A stretch of DNA of 64,000 nucleotides from Brevibacillus brevis (GTDB taxonomy: Bacteria; Bacillota; Bacilli; Brevibacillales; Brevibacillaceae): the NCBI RefSeq assembly GCF_022026395.1, contig NZ_CP041767.1:4062501-4126500 (forward strand), read 5' to 3'. Made by a program: the position numbers and the translations under genes. The number at the start of each line of letters is the position of its first letter. The first letter of the stretch is position 1. The notes beneath the pieces are model-generated. The model saw only the letters and a program-made list of their open reading frames with translations. It had not been told where the DNA came from and did not search any database. This document shows positions 62,496 to 64,000 of this stretch, piece after piece.

Positions 62496-62504
62496 AACAG
62501 TCCC

Positions 62505-63227
62505 TCATTTCATCCTTTTCCTATTTATTTTCTCCAAAATATCGCCTTCCCCTCCCCTGTTCCTAAATGTCGTGCCAGTGATTACATAGAGTCGTGAGGA
62601 GTGATCATCCATTTTACGCGAAATAAGCGGGCCAATGATGGTATATGGTGGCAAAGGTCGCCCGAGCCCACTGAACATATGCGTAGTTGCCGCAACTGCG
62701 ACGATTGTCAGCAAAGAGAAAATCATTCTTTCCATCCCGATCGTTTGCGTAGAACAAAGTACGATCAGCCCATCGATGAAAAAAATCAGCAAAGCAACGC
62801 GCAGCTTGTATCGTCTGGCAAGAAATTGCGCGAGCAGGTCTGTCCCGCCCGTATTCGTCTCGTAGGCAAGCATCAAGCCGACACCCATTCCGATTAAGAC
62901 ACCGCCAGTAATTGCGGAAAAGGAAGTTGACCATAGATTCCAACCACGCATGTCCGAGAGAATATCTATAAAGAAGGCAGAAATTAGCATGCCGTGAAAG
63001 CTGTGAAAAAACAATCGGCGATCATAAAAAAAGACGATGACATACACAGGGATGCTTATCAAAATCATTACCAACCCCGTCGGCATCTGCATGTAATATG
63101 TCGCCAACAAACCGATCCCGATCATGCCCCCTTCCATTAGGCGATGCGGAACCAAAAACAGATTGACTCCAATGCCTAGAAGCACGCTTCCTGTGAGAAT
63201 CGCTACACTTTTTTGCAGCCAGTACAT
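62505..63227 (-). CDS. YitT-family membrane protein
   Basis: A 240-residue membrane protein with five or six helices and the family features LFLVPHRLMEGGMIGIGLL, GMGVGLMLAYETNTGGTDLLAQFL and a short cytosolic end. YitT/DUF161 proteins are widespread in Bacilli, usually with a C-terminal DUF2179 domain of about 50-80 residues; this one looks truncated in that domain (HMFSGLGRPLPPYTIIGPLI then about 40 residues). Transported substrate unknown. GAGGAGG precedes the ATG. Confidence 0.8.
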   Translation of the reverse strand: MYWLQKSVAILTGSVLLGIGVNLFLVPHRLMEGGMIGIGLLATYYMQMPTGLVMILISIPVYVIVFFYDRRLFFHSFHGMLISAFFIDILSDMRGWNLWSTSFSAITGGVLIGMGVGLMLAYETNTGGTDLLAQFLARRYKLRVALLIFFIDGLIVLCSTQTIGMERMIFSLLTIVAVAATTHMFSGLGRPLPPYTIIGPLISRKMDDHSSRLYVITGTTFRNRGGEGDILEKINRKRMK

Positions 63228-63517
63228 GTCGCTCTCCTCCTCGGACCGTGCTCGTTTATGTTTATGATCGAAAAGAAGCAGGTATGTCCAAGCATTGCCT
63301 CAGAATGCGCTCGTTCAAATCGGAACGTTTTGACTGTTCGGTTGACCTATTGGTATACTTACGAGTAACAAGAAAACCTGTGGCACGGCTCATGAATAGT
63401 ATTCCATTGCAGGTTTTCGATTGAATATTTATCTCTTTTTGGTCGTACATGTACAATACCATTATCGTATCGGAGGTGAGTGCTCCACCTTTCGCACTGC
63501 GGGAGGCGGAGGTGTGC

Positions 63518-64000
63518 TTGGAGAGTCCGATAGGGGAGATTACGCTGAATCTGCTGCTTGTGGTTTTTTTGGTTCTTCTGAACGGCTTCTTCGTCGCAGC
63601 AGAATTCTCGTTGGTAAAAGTTCGCCAAACTCGTCTGACCCAGCTCGTCAGCGAAGGCAATAACAAAAGTGCCCGCTACGCGCAAAAAGTCACACAAGAG
63701 CTCGATGCCTATCTGTCCGCCTGCCAGCTCGGGATTACGCTGGCTTCGCTAGGTTTAGGCTGGGTTGGTGAACCTGCCGTCGCCCATTACGTCGCGCCCG
63801 TCATGGCATTTTTTTATTTCCCATCTTATTTGGTCGGTCCGACCTCACTTGCGATCGCTTTTGCTATCATCACATTTTTACATATCGTCTTCGGAGAGCT
63901 TGCTCCTAAATCTTTGGCGATCCAAAAAGCAGAGGCCACTTCCCTCTGGACAGCCGCACCGCTCATGTTTTTCTACAAGCTGAGTTATCCGCTCATCTGG
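63518..64000 (+). CDS. CNNM/CorC (HlyC)-family transporter, N-terminal part
   Basis: The frame continues past the window end; 161 codons are seen. The N-terminal CNNM (DUF21) domain is clear: LNLLLVVFLVLLNGFFVAAE at the first helix, FSLVKVRQTRLTQLV, QLGITLASLGLGWVGEPAVA and LHIVFGELAPKSLAIQKA. Family members are linked to magnesium or sodium/divalent cation efflux; the CBS pair and CorC_HlyC domain are expected beyond the edge. The start is TTG 63518, with GGAGGCGGAGG upstream. Confidence 0.85.
   Translation, partial: MESPIGEITLNLLLVVFLVLLNGFFVAAEFSLVKVRQTRLTQLVSEGNNKSARYAQKVTQELDAYLSACQLGITLASLGLGWVGEPAVAHYVAPVMAFFYFPSYLVGPTSLAIAFAIITFLHIVFGELAPKSLAIQKAEATSLWTAAPLMFFYKLSYPLIW

Noticed and set aside
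1-64000. CRISPR arrays, rRNA genes, complete transposons, replication origins
   Set aside because: No regularly spaced repeats, rRNA sequence, complete transposase gene or DnaA-box cluster was seen.

Overview
The window looks like Brevibacillus or a close relative in Paenibacillaceae (Bacillota). The reasons are strong AGGAGG-type ribosome binding sites, Bacillus-type housekeeping neighbours (pgpA/yutG-like, yjcG-yjcF, YugN-like, YitT), a LoaP-type NusG paralogue, agr-type quorum sensing and a Spo0E-like protein. This is inference from gene content; no database was searched.

Positions 1-33.7 kb hold most of a trans-acyltransferase polyketide/non-ribosomal peptide cluster, read leftwards. In order of transcription it has a PPTase, a trans acyl hydrolase-malonyl transferase-enoylreductase protein, an alpha/beta hydrolase, a methyltransferase and three megasynthases. 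The third is a C-A-PCP/PKS hybrid that runs off the left edge. None of the ketosynthase modules has an integrated AT. Modules read in order: ACP-ACP-KS-cMT-ACP-KS-DH-KR // cMT-ACP-KS-DH-ACP-KS-DH-KR-(dead ACP)-ACP-KS0-ACP // C-A-PCP-KS-KR-ACP-KS... I do not recognise the product. A divergent loaP gene at 34.0 kb probably encodes the processive antiterminator, and a terminator-like hairpin lies inside the operon.

Positions 34.8-38.7 kb hold two tandem class 3 lipases (the first has Asn in place of the nucleophilic Ser), a secreted protein behind a promoter overlapped by a near-perfect Fur box, and an agrB-agrD pair. The agrD peptide has Ser where Cys normally closes the ring, and a membrane protein resembling a kinase-less AgrC sensor lies upstream.

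Positions 39-54.6 kb are an accessory, phage-derived and partly decayed island ending at a tRNA-Val gene beside an integrase remnant. It holds a DUF4280/PAAR-like polymorphic toxin with a probable immunity gene, a secreted B-lectin protein, a DJ-1/PfpI membrane protein, lysin and ArpU remnants, a two-copy structured repeat, and several small secreted or membrane proteins. The most notable locus is an RRNPP-type HTH/TPR regulator followed directly by a previously unlisted 46-residue pro-peptide gene, divergent from a Spo0E-like gene. Several genes here are broken by single-base indels or a stop codon.

Positions 54.6-64 kb are ordinary chromosome: two tRNAs, pgpA, an esterase, yjcG-yjcF, an imine-reductase-like dehydrogenase with a divergent TetR regulator and a clear operator, a DUF3995 membrane protein, a PHP phosphatase, a YugN-like protein, an MBL hydrolase, a YitT protein and the start of a CNNM/CorC transporter.
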